In this document: positions 43,812 to 55,420 of the stretch, piece after piece | How positions within the stretch are numbered: the first letter of the stretch is position 1 | How the letters are laid out: each line of letters opens with the position of its first letter | NCBI GenBank assembly: GCA_963573385.1 | Contig: CAUYLG010075769.1 | Span: 16,595 to 80,594, forward strand | DNA: 64,000 bases | DNA from: Cacajao melanocephalus | Lineage: Eukaryota; Chordata; Mammalia; Primates; Pitheciidae | Direction: 5' to 3' | Program-made: the position numbers and the translations under genes | The notes under the pieces: model-generated | Database searches by the model: none | What the model saw: the letters and a program-made list of their open reading frames with translations, nothing else | What the model was told of the DNA's origin: nothing

Positions 43812-44137
43812 GACATCTGTCCCCACCCACATCCCATGTGGAAATGAAGTCCCCGTGCTGAAGGTGGGGCCCAGCAGGAGGTGCTCAGTGGGGCAGACCC
43901 CTCCTGGTTTGGTGCTGTCGTGTCTTTTAAAATGTGTGTGGCACTTCCCCCTACTCCTGCTCCCGCCACGTAGGACACCTGCATCCCTGTGGCCTTCCAC
44001 TGTGATTGGAAGCCGCCCGTGGCCTCCCTGGACGCGGACGCCACCATGCCTCCTGTGCAGCCTGCAGAACCGTGACCTCTTCTTGTCAGTCAGGCAGCCT
44101 CGGGCATTTCTCCACAGCAGTGCGAGAGCCGCCTAAT
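43812..44137 (+). mobile_element. MST-type MaLR solo LTR
   Basis: Sense order: CATCTGTCCCCACCCACATC, GGTGGGGCCCAGCAGGAGG, GTGTGTGGCACTTCCCCC, TCCTGCTCCCGCCACGTAGG, TGCAGCCTGCAGAACCGTGAC, and TTTCTCCACAGCAGTGCGAG. Second such LTR within 2.3 kb in the same orientation; the two differ clearly, so they are not a provirus pair. Confidence 0.75.
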
Positions 44138-44444
44138 GCCCACGGCTGGCAGGCAGGAGCTCCTGGGGCATTTGCCTCCCCTGAGGCTGGGATGCGCCAC
44201 CTACCTGAACTTCCACATTGGAGCAAAAGCCGAAAACCCCAAAATGTCCAAAGAAGGAAGGCAGTCAGCTCAACCCCGGCACCCAGAGGGGCCCCGGGAG
44301 CTCTCGGAGCGTGTGCCCCTGGGTTGCTGGGCCGTGTTCCCACGTGGGCATGATGGTGCCATCTGCCCTGTCTGTGGTCAGCTGAAGGACGGTCCCCACA
44401 GATGCCCGCGTCCCAGTCCCTGAACCTTACCTGGAACATGCGTC

Positions 44445-44815
44445 AGGACTCTCCAGGGAAGCAGAGCTAGCGGGCCGCGTCAGGGGGAAGAGCTCATGGG
44501 ATCAGGAAGGCCGACGGATCCCACCTTCTGCCATCTGCAGCCTCCAGATCCAGAAGAGCTCCTGGTTCCTTTAGCACTGAAGGCAGAGTGAATTCCTTCT
44601 TGTCTGGGGAGGTCACCCCTTTAATTATCTGCATGCCTCCAGCTGATTGGGTGAGGCCACCCGCATACCAGAGGGAGGCCTTCTTTGCCTTGTCTACCCG
44701 TTCAAACATCAGTCTCACCCAGAAACGGCCTCACAGACACACCCAGGGTCACAGTGACCAAGTGTCTGGGAACCCTACGGGCCAGTCAAGTTAACTCATA
44801 AAAGTAACCATCACT
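44445..44815 (-). mobile_element. LTR-type repeat, family not assigned
   Basis: Antisense strings: CTCTCCAGGGAAGCAGAG, GAATTCCTTCTTGTCTGGGG, CAGCTGATTGGGTGAGGCC, CGGCCTCACAGACACACCC and GGCCAGTCAAGTTAACTCATAAAAG. They follow a common human interspersed LTR-like repeat whose name I cannot place with confidence. Confidence 0.55.
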
Positions 44816-44849
44816 CCTGGCAAAGGGAACGGCACAGAGGGGTAAGTTG

Positions 44850-45205
44850 AGACCCTTGAGGAAGTTCTCTGGGATTACCCAGGGGGGTCCCCCTGTGATA
44901 ATGGGGCTCTCCTAAGAGGGAGGCGGGGGGTCAGAGTGGGAGGAGATGTGGGCGCAGAAGCAGAGGTCAGAGAGAGGGACCAGAGGAGCCGTGCTGCCAC
45001 CTTTGAGAACGGAGGAGGTGCCACGATCGAAGGAACTCGGCGTCTCTAGAAGTGGAAAGGCAAGGAGCAGACTCTCCCCTCAGCCCCTGGAGGAACCCGC
45101 CCTGTCACACCTTCATTTCAGGACTCAGATTTCCAGAGTTCTACCATAAGAAATGTGTGGTTCTAAGCACTAAGTTCGTTTCCATTTTTATAGCAGCAAA
45201 AGGAA
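44850..45205 (+). mobile_element. MLT1-like LTR
   Basis: CTGGGATTACCCAGGGGG, GAAGCAGAGGTCAGAGAGAG, CTCTCCCCTCAGCCCCTGG, CACCTTCATTTCAGGACTC and a tail resembling 'tgtggttctaagcactaag' then TTTTTATAGCAGCAAAAGG. Diverged; the polyadenylation signal is lost. Confidence 0.6.
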
Positions 45206-46260
45206 AGAACATGTGTCCCGTCTTCTTCGTGTTATAATTTGTCTTGTTAGTAGAATAAAGTTCCATTTGATGACTGCAGTGATTTCTCGGCTGTTCCAGT
45301 TCCAGCACGTAAATGACACTGCGGTGGACATCTTTGTCTCTGTGGGTTTCCAAAGGCCCAGCCCCACCCCCACCCTGTCCACTGAGGCTGGGGGCTGGCG
45401 AGGGAAGGGGGCTGGGGACAGTGCTCATCTGTGGCCTTTCGAGGTGGCCTTGTCAGCTTGAAGGACAGCTTGCCTCAGTTCTGGCCTAGCGTAGGGGTGG
45501 GGCTCCATTTTCCCCCCCGGCCTGAGGCAAACCCTCCGTCAGGAGCGGTCCTCGTCCTACAGCAAGGTCCCTGAGGCGCCAGAGAACTCTGCCACGTGAA
45601 AGGCTCTTCTGTCCATCCGGGAGCACCACCTGCTCAGGGCATGGGGCCAGGCACTCCCTCCTGTCCTGGGGCCACCTCCCAGCCTCTGTCCACTCTGAGT
45701 CCCCAGACAGGAAAATGGGCTGCAGCAACCATGTCCTGTGGGTCATGCAAGCAGGGGGCCAGCCCCTCCCCTAGGCATGATTCAACGCTTGTCGGGTGGA
45801 ATGGAGACCCCTGTGAGGACGCGCAGAGGGGAAGGTTCAGCCAGAAGGCGCTGGTGAAACTTATGCAGGGGTCAGAGCAGGACGCCTCTGCCCTCTGCCG
45901 CCCAACATGGCTGGAAGCTGGATGGGGGCTGACAACTTGGACTCCAGACAGACCACAACTCCCGTAGCCGCAGGCCCTGCAGCCCGAGCACCTCCTGCCC
46001 ACTGGCCCTGTCCCCTCATGGCCTGGAGAAGCCCGGGGTGGCTGTGCCCTCCAGCACCCCACAAACCCAAGCCCAGTATGTGGGCCAGGAGGATGCTCAG
46101 TGCAGGCCCAGCTCCAAGGGTGCGGGCCAGGCCTCCACCACCCTCTTCCCACCCCAGGTGCAGGTCCCTGCGGCCTGAGCCCGTCCCCAGCCTCCCCTGA
46201 CTTGCACCCGGAGAGGAGAGGGGGTTCTGGCTTGGACAGCCCAGCTGTGTGTGGTGCGCG

Positions 46261-46275
46261 GCCGCCCTCTGCTGG
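46261..46275 (-). promoter_or_regulatory. Strong CTCF core motif
   Basis: The minus strand reads CCAGCAGAGGGCGGC, matching every position of the CTCF core (CCASYAGRKGGCRSY). It is preceded by a GCGCGGCC-rich edge. It is the best CTCF match in the window and points against the plus-strand motifs at 27.7 and 36.6 kb. Binding is not proven. Confidence 0.55.
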
Positions 46276-46419
46276 TGCCCACAAGCAGTGACCACAGGAG
46301 AAGGCCAAGAAGTGTGGACTCTGGGCACCCCAAGATGCCACCAAGAAGGGCAGGGCCAGGACTCGGGAGCAGTGACGGTGAGCTCTGGAGGGGCCCCCCA
46401 TCCCTCCCCGCACAGCCTC

Positions 46420-46520
46420 GGCAGAGGTATGGCTAGCCTCGTTGCATTGAGAAGAAAACTGAGGCACAGCCAGGAGACGGCCGTCCAGAGGTGGAGCTGC
46501 TCAGCCCCATGTGCCCACCT
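46420..46520 (-). mobile_element. MIR-like relic
   Basis: Contains TTGAGAAGAAAACTGAGGCACAG and CCAGAGGTGGAGCTGC, the antisense MIR 'gaaactgaggcacag' core. Short. Confidence 0.5.
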
Positions 46521-47456
46521 TGGGGTGCCCACCTCTCATGACCGCCTCTCTCCAGAGGGCACCTCTCGCCCTGGACAGGGAGCCACAGGAGCATCAGCGC
46601 CCTCCCCGCCCCTTGCCCAGTGGGAGGCACTGAGACCTGGAGCCTCAGGCCCCGTGTCCCGGCTGGCCCCGGGGGAGGGCACGTCCTCCCACAGGCCAGT
46701 GGGCCGGGGCTGCCTCGGGCAGGGACGCTCTGGAGGGAGGCTCAGAGGCAGGAGTCTGGGGCAGGGGAGGTAGAGGGCTGAGTAGGGCCTCTGCTGGTGG
46801 GGCTGGGACCGCCCTTGGACCCCAAAAGACCTCCTCTCCAAAGTGGCTCTGAGGTGGGCTGTGGACTTCAGTGGGTGTAGGCTCTGTCTGCAAGAAAGGT
46901 GAGTGTGAGGACTGGCAGCTTCAGGGGCATCGCCCTAGAAGCTGCTTCCCCCAGGCCCATCCACCTGTGACCCCTGCCCTGGGTGCCGCATCTGAGCACG
47001 TGCGGCGGTGGGGCTCGGCAGAGTCAGGCGATCCGTGCTCAGTTCCTGACTCCACCAGTGTCCAGCAGCCACCCCCAAGCCTGCAGAATCCCAGCCCACC
47101 GTTCCCAGAAACCATGAGAGGCCTGGCGCTGGCCATGGGACCCTCCTTGGCCCCCTGAGGCCTGGCTGTGCTGGTCTGGAGCTGAATGCCAAGCCTGGCT
47201 TGGAGGATCTGACTTCTGTGGCCCACCCTGGTGCCACCCCCAGCCACAGCCCCTCCAGGATGCCAGGGTTCCACAGGCGGCCAGCACAACTTGCCAGCCA
47301 ATGTAGCTGAATGGCTTCTGGCTCCAGAGACAGGGGCTGGTGATCTTGGCAGGAAAAACATTAGGGCCAACTGTTTATCTGTCCTGATAGCAATAGCTGA
47401 GCCATTTTTGTCCCCTGAACCATCATTCCTGGAATGTCCGTGCAGCTGGACACTGG

Positions 47457-47563
47457 CCAGAGCGCCTGCAGGACTCAGATCCAAGGCTGGGCTCACCTCC
47501 ATCCCTCACTAGAGCGCAGGCGGGACTCAGATCCAAAGCTGGGCTCATCTCCACCCCTCACCA
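47457..47563. repeat. Approximately 52-bp tandem duplication
   Basis: CAGAGCGCCTGCAGGACTC at 47457 and TAGAGCGCAGGCGGGACTC at 47509 each start a segment through CAGATCCAA(G/A)GCTGGGCTCA...CCCCTCA. About 85-90% identical by eye. Confidence 0.85.
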
Positions 47564-48357
47564 GAGGCCTGGTTGCTAAGAATGCAGGGCCACCACCCCA
47601 CAGGCCTCCTGGCCCAGAACTTTGGCCCCCTGCCTCTAGGCTCCCAGTGCCCTAAAGCCCCCGCCTCTGGCTCCCTGGCCCCCAGCCCCTCAACCCCTGG
47701 TCCCCCAAGACCCTGGACCCCTGAACCCCTGGCCTGGCACTTCAGCCCTGCCTGGGACCCATGTGCACAAGGTAGGAGCATGGAGGACGCTAGGCCAGGC
47801 CCACTCCTCACAGCTAGAACTTTTAGGACAGCCTACATGAGTGACTCTTTGGGCCTCCTAGCTGATTCGGAGTCACTCAGGGGAGAAACTGAAGCCCTTG
47901 AGGTGAAGGCAGGTCCTGGGGCTGGTGCAGGTCAGGGATAATGAGGGGTGATCAGTCATTAGAGGTGTTCTCGCTTCACTCACTCTCTTGTCCTCCTGGG
48001 AGGGAGATCGTCATGCTCCCACTTTCGAACGTGGGGAATCGGTCATGGGGCGGCAAAGGGACAGTGAAGTAGTGGAATCGATCCTGGACGCAGATGCGCT
48101 GACTCCAGAGGGCCGTGGGCACAGGCTCAGACACTGCACCCAGGGAAGAGGGAGGATATAAAATTAGGCGCAGTGCCTTGAAGAGCCCAGGCAAATGAGG
48201 ACCCCGAAGTTAGCTTTCTAATGAATCCGTCCAAATGGGGAAGCAGTAGCCCTCCTTGGCGAGTGCCTCAAGATCAGAGGTGCTGTAGGACAGGGCTGTG
48301 GGATCACCTGCCTAGGACTGGTGCTGTACAGGTGTCGGGTTTCACTAGCGGGCTGGG

Positions 48358-48705
48358 GTACACACATGTGCACACAGGCACACTCACGTGTCTAACATGC
48401 ACCTGAGGTACATATGCACATGTATGTATATGCACATATGCTTATGTACATATGCGCATTGCACTTTTGCACACACTCACATGGACACATACATGCATGT
48501 ATATGTGTGTGTGCACTCACACCTGGGCACATGAACAGATGTACCTCTGTGCACAGGCACGCACACACAGACTCACAAGCATGGCATATACACACATTAT
48601 TCATGCTTGCACACTCACATGCAGACACAAGCACACAGATGTGCACACACACGCACACATGCAGACAAGCACACAGACAGATGTGCACACACACGCACAC
48701 AGGCA
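48358..48705. repeat. Degenerate CA/TG-rich tract
   Basis: Irregular alternating-type sequence with ACATGTG, TATGCAC, TGTATGTATATG, GCACACACG words. A near-duplicate segment AAGCACACAGA...GATGTGCACACACACG recurs at 48629 and 48668. Frames give Cys/His/Thr repeats, not genes. Z-DNA potential. Confidence 0.85.
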
Positions 48706-49839
48706 AAAAGGGCCTTTGTGTTTCTGGTGTCTTGAGAAAGCTTGGGGCTTCCTGGTGAGGAGAACATGAAGGGAACACTTGAAGCCGGAGCTCAGGGAAG
48801 GCCCAAGAGCTAGAGGGGGGAGGAGAGGGCCAGCACAGCAGGGTCTATTTCCCCTGCACCCCCCGCAGAGCAGGCAGCAGGGAGAGCCTGGGGTGCGCCT
48901 GGTTCCCAAAGTGGTTCGTTGTGAGTGGTCCCCCAAGACCAGAAGCAGAGGGGCCCCCAGCTGACACCCCTAGCCCAGTGGGAGCAGGGGCAGGAGGAGC
49001 GTGGGTTCCAGCCCAGGGCCCTCAGCCAGCCCTGAGCCCTGGAAGGCCTGGTGGCTTCTACAAAATCCATGGGGGGATGGGGAGCCCGGAAAAGATGGAC
49101 ACTGAACCCCTCACCAGCCAAGGGAGGACGAAGAGGTGGGTGTGTTTGAGACGGAGGAAAAAAAACACTAAGATGATTCAGCACACACCAGTGTCACGGG
49201 GTCAAGGTCGAGACCACCACAGCAGCCCCAGCCAGACCCGAGGCCTCCGTGGGCACTGCGGGCCTCGTCCTGGGGCGTGGGAAGGTGCAGGAAGGGCTTG
49301 GCAGGGGAGCAGCACCCTCGGAACAGGGGATCCTGCTGACCGGCAGACACAGAACACAGGGCACAGCCCAGGCAAGGCGGCCCACTTCCAAGGACGCCTG
49401 TGTCCTGGCATCCGGCAATACCGTGCTGCCTAGAACTGAGGTCCTAGAGTGTTTACTGGAATACTGCCGTGATTTCAGAATTTTTAAGAAATCAAAATCC
49501 AATCCTTTATATCATGAGACCAGGATCAATATATCAATTGCTCAATTTATTCAAAAAGACGAACCCATGCAGAGCCCAGAAGCCCAGGGGGTTCCCATCC
49601 ACAGGGGCCGGAACAAGGGCCCAGGGCGCAGCAGTGATTCCAGCTTCTTCCGAAACAGTGAAATGTGCGCCCAGTGGAAGGGGGATTGATACGGTAATAA
49701 ACGCGTCGGAATCACCATGTGGATGGCGGAAGCCTCCGGACGAAGACAACGGAAGACGCCCTCTAAACGGTGATAGCTTGAGGCCAGGAGGACGAGAGCA
49801 GCACCTTAAGAATATTCAATTTTCCTGCTTAGAAAAAAG
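48706..49839. other. No gene seen, moderate AT near the end
   Basis: GC-rich to 49.43 kb, then 49440-49560 is AT-rich (TCAGAATTTTTAAGAAATC, CAATATATCAATTGCTC). It might be the far part of the piggyBac-like element or an independent sequence. No exon. Confidence 0.4.
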
Positions 49840-50293
49840 AAAGCTCAGCTGGCTGCCAGCACTCATTTCATTTTACAGAAACATGCTCTTTGAGACTGAA
49901 ACAAATCTGACTGATTTTCAATGTGAAAATAAAATATAGAAACTGTTCTTGGAGTTATGTCTAAACAGAACCGACATCAGAATCATCTGTTTCGGAAAAA
50001 TCGGTTTCATCCAATGACTCTTCAGCCAACAACTGTTTGAGAGCGAAGTCACCATCACGCGTGGGAATTCCATGGTGTTTCTGGCCATCGGAAATTATGA
50101 CATTCTGTAAATGGGAATACCACTACTAGAAACAGAATAATACGAACAGAATTTTGTTTCCAAAGTCGATATTCTAGAGCGATGCAAAAATAATTACAAA
50201 AGCGAGATATTTTGTGGCAAAGCTGTCTCAGTAAACGCTGCAGCTGTGAGCTCTGCTGGCGAGTATTCTCAGGACAAACCGGAAGAGGGTTAA
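49840..50293 (-). mobile_element. piggyBac-like DNA transposon fossil
   Basis: On the minus strand an element-like sequence starts at TTAA-CCCTCTTCCGG (50293 downwards), the piggyBac pattern of a TTAA target followed by CCC. It includes CGCTTTTGTAATTATTTTTG and ends in a frame (50070 to 49961, then TAG) reading LLAEESLDETDFSETDDSD. That acidic stretch strongly resembles the N-terminal region of PGBD4-type piggyBac transposase as I recall it. After the stop come TTTTATTTTCACATTGAAAATC and AAATGAAATGAGTGC. The catalytic region is absent, as in MER75-style non-autonomous copies. The other end is not located. Confidence 0.62.
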
Positions 50294-50780
50294 AAGAATG
50301 TCTCAAAGTCCAAAAAGCAGTGGCACCTCGGAGCGGCTGAATCTCCATCCTTCCCGGCATGGCATCGTTTGCAAGGTGAGGTGGCGACTTTTCCCGCAGG
50401 AGATGCAGGCTGACCCCACCTGCTTTGAGTCCGGGCTGACCACTGGGATATGTGAATGTGGCAGCAGACAAATTCACAGCAGCCCTGGGGCTTCCTCCAT
50501 CCATCTCTTCCCCACCCCAAAAAAAACCTGCTTCTGCCGTGAGGACAAGCTCAAGCGAGCCTGTTGGAGGATGAGAGGCCGTGCAGAGGAGGCTTGAGGA
50601 GCCTCAGCGCACGGCCAGTCCAACCTCAGCCGTGGAGAGAGCCAGCCGGGACCTGCAGCGTCACCCTGCTCCATCCTCTGCTGACCAAACAACATGGGAA
50701 CGATGATTGATATGGATTGTTCCAAGCCACTGACTGTTGGGGCGATTTGTTAAGCAGCGATCACTGACTGATATCTACCA
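50294..50780. other. No gene or repeat recognised
   Basis: Moderate-GC sequence between the piggyBac-like fossil and an Alu. No exon could be supported. Confidence 0.4.
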
Positions 50781-51040
50781 CCCAGGCTGGCGTGCAGTGG
50801 CACAGTCATGGCTCACGGCAGCCTTGACCTCCCAGGCTCAAGCAGTCCTCCATATCAGCCTCCTGATTAGCTGGGACTACAGGTGCATGCCACCTCTCCC
50901 GAATAATTTTTGTATTTTTTGTAGAGACAAGGTTTCTTCATGTTGCCCAGGCTGGTCTCGAACTCCTGGGTTCAAGCAATCCACCCGCCTCGACCTCCCA
51001 AAGTGCTAGGACTACAGGTGTGAGCCACCATATGCAGCCC
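50781..51040 (-). mobile_element. Alu (J-like), truncated at its 3' end
   Basis: Antisense Alu starting within ACCCAGGCTGGCGTGCAGTG and finishing AAAGTGCTAGGACTACAGG...CATATGCAGCCC. The T-run (the Alu A-tail) is missing, so the element is truncated or recombined on that side. High divergence suggests an old copy. Confidence 0.9.
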
Positions 51041-51795
51041 TCCAGCTTTTCTCTTATTACGTGATGTTTAATTTTTTATAACACACTTTGCTTTCATTCA
51101 CGTATCTGCTAAAACCTTCTTTTAGAATAGTAAATGTTTAATGTCTATAGTTTTATAAACATTTATTTTTGGTTAATGTTGTCATATACTTAAGAACTTC
51201 ACATCTCAAACCTAGCAAATATTTAGTTTATTTGATTTTTTAAATGAGATTTGAATACTTTAAAAATAACATGCTTTTCCAACATCGTGAGAATAGGTAG
51301 CAGAAGAACAGAACCATGCGTCAGCTCTATAGCTACCACAGCCACAGCCTAGGCAACACTCAAACTGTGACAAATCCCAGGTCAGCGCTGCCTGGTCCAG
51401 ACCCTGGGGTGCTCCTCTTCCTGCCCAGCATGGGGCGGTGCTGGCTGTGCCGAGACCAGGGCCAGGATTACAGGGACTGAGTTGTGTAATTAGGTGCATT
51501 CCCAGATGACCTCTGGGCAGAGGCTGCAGCTCCAAACGGGAGGTACAGGGACAGGCCAGCCTCATCCTTCAGGCCGGGAGCCAGGGAGTAACCAGGCTCC
51601 AGGTGGAGACACCTGCCTCCTTCCACTGGGGTCCTCGCCCAGCCTGGTCCTCCTGCTCCCTGCCCCCAAGCCCTAACTGCCACCCCACAAGGGTCTTAAA
51701 AAGTTGAAAACCCAGTTCTTCCTAAGTTCCTGAGTTGCAAACAGAAATCTTACTATTATTTTATTTTATTTTAAAATTGCAATGATCACTTTCAG
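51041..51795. other. AT-rich then GC-rich spacer, unassigned
   Basis: 51045-51290 is very AT-rich (TTACGTGATGTTTAATTTTT, TTAATGTCTATAGTTTTATA) without a match I recognise. The remainder is GC-rich and single copy. No exon seen. Confidence 0.4.
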
Positions 51796-52088
51796 GCCAG
51801 GTGCAGTGGCTCACGCCTGGGATCCCAGCACTTTGGGAGGCCAAGGCAGGTGGATTGCTTGAGCCCAGGAGTTTGAGATCAGCCTGGGCAACGTTGGGCA
51901 ACGTGGCAAAACCCCATCTCAACAAAATACAAGAATTAGCCGGGTGTGGTGGTGAGTGGTCCCAGCTACTCGGGAGGCTGAGGTGGGAGAATCACTTGAG
52001 CCCAGGAGGCGGAGGTGGCCAGGAGCCAAGATCACACTGCTGTACTCCAGCCTAGGCGACAGGGTAAGACTCTATCTCGAAAAATAAA
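51796..52088 (+). mobile_element. Alu (J/S-like)
   Basis: Sense Alu GGCCAGGTGCAGTGGCTCAC to TATCTCGAAAAATAAAAAG. A local duplication GGGCAACGTTGGGCAACGT is inserted in its left arm (51885-51903). The flanks AAAATTGCAATGATCAC and AAAATGCAATCATCGT are an imperfect target duplication. Confidence 0.92.
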
Positions 52089-52831
52089 AAGTTAATTTAA
52101 TTAAAATGCAATCATCGTTAATGGGGGAATAGCTAAATTCCTTTAAACATTTTAGATCCTTATACCTAGAATACAGTTCAATTTTTTCAAGTACTTCCAT
52201 CACCTCATAAACAAACCTTCTCAAGTACTTATTAAATACCTCTCAGAATTTTAGTGAATTAAATTGACAAACATTAAAGAGTCTTTAAATTCCCTTAAAA
52301 TTCCAAAACTATTTATATGCTTAATAAAGTTACAAATCTGAGGCAATTCTCTACCACAAATCTTAAACTAGAATCAAAAGGCTAACCTATTGGATAATGT
52401 AACATGCCACATTCTCTTAAACACTGCAAGTGCTAAAATACCAAACAGAGAGACATGATCTCTTAATTTGTCGACAATATCTGAACACGATCATTTGGCC
52501 TCCCTGTGTCAATTCCGTGCGTGCACCTCTTCTCCCAGGGACGGGGCAGAGGCTCACCAGGCAGACGATGGCGTGGGTCCAAGCTGCGTTTCTCACAGTC
52601 CACTGTGAGACGGCTCCAGAACGCAGCAGGGTTGGTCTCACAGTCCAAGCCAGTGAGTTTAGATCCAGTCATCTCTGCTCCAGAGGAGTCTGCCACCCTG
52701 GCACCAGACTGATTTGAATCAAGACTAGATGAGCTCAGCAGAGCCCAGCAAAGCCCAGCAGATTGCAGCCAACCAGAGGTCCTCATAGAATGTGATCCGT
52801 AAACAGTCATCATAAGCCACCAAGACACAGG
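52089..52831. other. AT-rich unassigned sequence
   Basis: 52089-52500 is AT-rich with TTCAAGTACTTCC, CTCAAGTACTTATTAAATACC and TATTTATATGCTTAATAAAG; it could be an unrecognised repeat or a neutral AT-rich segment. 52500-52830 is GC-richer. No exon. Confidence 0.4.
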
Positions 52832-53210
52832 GCATATTAGTGCGTTTTCACACTGCTGTGAAGAAATACCTGAGACTGGGTAATTTATGAAGGAAAGAGG
52901 TTTCATTGACTCACAGTTCCCCATGGCTGGGGAGGCCTCAGGAGATTTACAGTCATGGCCGAAGGGGAAGCAAACACGTCCTTCTGCACGTGGCGGCAGG
53001 AGGAGAAGTGCAGAGCAAAGTAGGGGGAGCCCCTGATAACACCATCAGATCTCATGAGAACTCAGTCACCACCACGAGAACAGCATGGGGGGACCTGCCC
53101 CTGTGATCTAATCACCTCCCACGAGGTTCCTCCCCCGACATGTGGGGATTACAATTCAGATTACAATTCAAGATGAGATCTGGGTGGGGACACAGAGCCA
53201 GACCATACCA
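52832..53210 (-). mobile_element. THE1-type MaLR solo LTR, near full length
   Basis: Antisense LTR from ATTAGTGCGTTTTCACACTGC to GCCAGACCATACCA, 379 bp. Characteristic strings include TGAGACTGGGTAATTTATG, GGCTGGGGAGGCCTCAGG, TCATGAGAACTCAGTCACC and GAACAGCATGGGGGG. A 12-bp slip (ATTACAATTCAG) is duplicated near 53150. THE1 is anthropoid-specific, so it supports the primate assignment. Confidence 0.92.
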
Positions 53211-55420
53211 CAACGCTTGTCTGTTGCTGCAGCAAACGCTGGCAGATGTCCTTTTGCTGCTTCTCTTAAAACATAAAAATATCTTCTCAGCTGGTTTTGC
53301 AGACACCTGAATGCCACCTGCCACAGCCTTCAGCCGCTCTGTAACTCCGACTGAAGTCTTTTGAACTCGGATTCTTTTCCTCTGCCCTTGTAGGGTAGGA
53401 CAACTCCCTTGGGTGATCAAGTGGCTTCTGAGTGAATTCTGCCTGTCTCTCTCTGCTTAGAATCATGCTACACACAGCTCTCCAAAATATATAGGGGTAA
53501 TCACATCAGTCACTAGGCACGCAATTCCAGAACGTCACGGCACCCCACCTGGGTGTGAGAACAGCACCTCCCCACCTGGCTCTGTGACATGTGCATGGGT
53601 TCTCTGGGACAGGGGAGTGCCTCCCGGGTAAAGGCATTTGGGTGAGGCTCTGTGCTAGAGTCCCATTCAGGGACATCACAACACATTAGCCTAGTAAAGG
53701 CTCTGAGAAGTCCTGCTCTGGTGAAACACATTTCATTGTATTTGACCCTGTGTTTCCGCAGACATGTCACACTGCAGAGCTGATTTCCCAGGCCCTGGTA
53801 AAGGGGGTGTTATCTGCTCATCGTTGTCTGTTCCCTCCCCTACCTTGCCAGGCCTCCCCATGGGCAGAGCTTTCCTCCGCTGACCCTGCTCAGCCACCTC
53901 CCTTGCTTCAGCGGATGGCATGGGAGTGACCATGCTGCGTGGGAGTGAGTGTCTCTGCTGTGGCTTGGCTGTGCCCCTCTTGCCCTCACTCTCAGAGACA
54001 GCTGGCAGTCCCCACGGAAGGTGACCAAGGAGTGAACTGTTGTAAGCCACCGAGACACTGGGCCCATTTGTTACGGCAGCAAAAGCTGACCAATACAGGA
54101 AAAAATCACAACCGGAAGTGGGGCTGCAGCCGCAGCACCAGCCAGACATGTGCCACTGGCTTCAGTGACGAGAAAACCCGCACGAGGCTGGAAGCCCCAC
54201 GAAGTGGTCACGAAGTTCAGGCAGCAGCTGCCCGGAAAACCTGGAAGGCAGACGCTGTGCCTGATGACCCGTGGCTGTGTGGCTTCTGAGACAGGCTCCA
54301 GGCAGGGGCGCTGGCTTTCTCCAGCCACCTTCAGTAGGAAGTTCTGCAGGAAGGGGGTCTTTGAGAATCACTGCTCTGCTCACAAGGGGGGATGACGGGG
54401 AACGGTACCCAGAGATGCTGGGGACTGCAGAGCCAAAAGAGGCACCTCATTGTCAGAGACAGCAGCAAGATTCCCCAAGCAAGACACAGTCTGGATGAAG
54501 GCCAGAGCAGGGACAGGGCTCTGAGCCCTCCATCCGGCCCCTGGTGGGGTTAGGGCAGCTCTTCCCAGACCCCTGCGATGAAGTCAAAGAAAGAAGCAGG
54601 TCTGGAAGGAACTGTGAGTGTGGCTTTGGAACACGCAGCTGGATGGAACCAAATATCTTAATTCTAAAAAGATTTCCAGACAGTCATACTGACCAGAGGG
54701 CATCTAGCCCGGCTTAACACAGACGATGACCACTCAAGCCCTTGGACCCAGCTTCCCACCAGCAGGGAGAGGGCCAAGTCCCTCAGAGGCATTCCCTGAG
54801 GCTCTGCAGATGCAGCCCAGGAGGACGCAGGAAAGGAAGTCTGGCCCAAGTACTGGAGCCCTCCCAGGGCGAAGAACTGGCATTCCTACCCCAGCACGGG
54901 CGACATCACCGCCAGTCCCCAGAGCGTTCCAGAATCCCCAGAGACCGCTGACTGCTGTGGGTCCCCTGAACCCCCTTCCAGGGGGCGCGTTTTCTGAGAC
55001 AAGCCTGTCCCTGGCTCGGTGCTGTGCCAGGCACAGCAGGGCCGGTCACACGTCTTCTTAGTGCACAGGTCTCCAGGTCGAGAGGAGCCAGGTGAGACCC
55101 GACGGTCATCACCAGATGCTGGGTGCTGTGTGCAACGCTGTGACTGGCAGGGGCTTTCGGGGGCTGGGTGCGTTGCATGCATCAGTGAAGCAGACATTTG
55201 TGACTCAGTACTGGGACTGTGAGCCCGACCGTCACCAGCTCCCCTATCACCACCTGCCTCCCTGGAGGGAGATGTGTTCCTGGTACCATGGGCTTTGTGC
55301 CTGGCCATGTGACACATCTTGACCAATGGAACGTGGACACAGGTGAGGTGCGGCCCATCAGATCCACGGAAAAAGCACTTGCCAGGGTCGGCTGGACCCC
55401 TTGCGCCCCTTCCCCGCTCT
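53211..55420. other. No gene recognised, one old LTR-like tail
   Basis: Mostly unassigned moderate-GC sequence. 54040-54100 (GTAAGCCACCGAGACACTGG, TTGTTACGGCAGCAAAAGC) is the tail of an old MaLR-like repeat, sense, family uncertain. A CTCF-like motif is listed separately. No exon supported. Confidence 0.4.
54975..54989 (+). promoter_or_regulatory. CTCF-like motif
   Basis: CTTCCAGGGGGCGCG matches the CTCF core from CCAGGGGGCGC onward, with two mismatches on its left side. Unproven. Confidence 0.35.

Larger units (their letters stand above)
45206..48357. other. GC-rich DNA, no gene seen
   Basis: Single-copy GC-rich sequence with a MIR relic, a CTCF motif and a 52-bp duplication listed separately. 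45206-45310 is AT-richer. Large overlapping minus-strand frames (45634-46467, 277 codons) lack any domain. No exon supported. Confidence 0.5.

Noticed and set aside
41560..44137. Two same-orientation MST LTRs as 5' and 3' LTRs of a provirus
   Set aside because: They differ strongly, and the sequence between them is GC-rich single-copy DNA plus an MLT1-like LTR with no gag/pol traces.
45634..46532. 277- and 223-codon minus-strand frames
   Set aside because: Mutually overlapping frames in GC-rich DNA without any recognisable domain.
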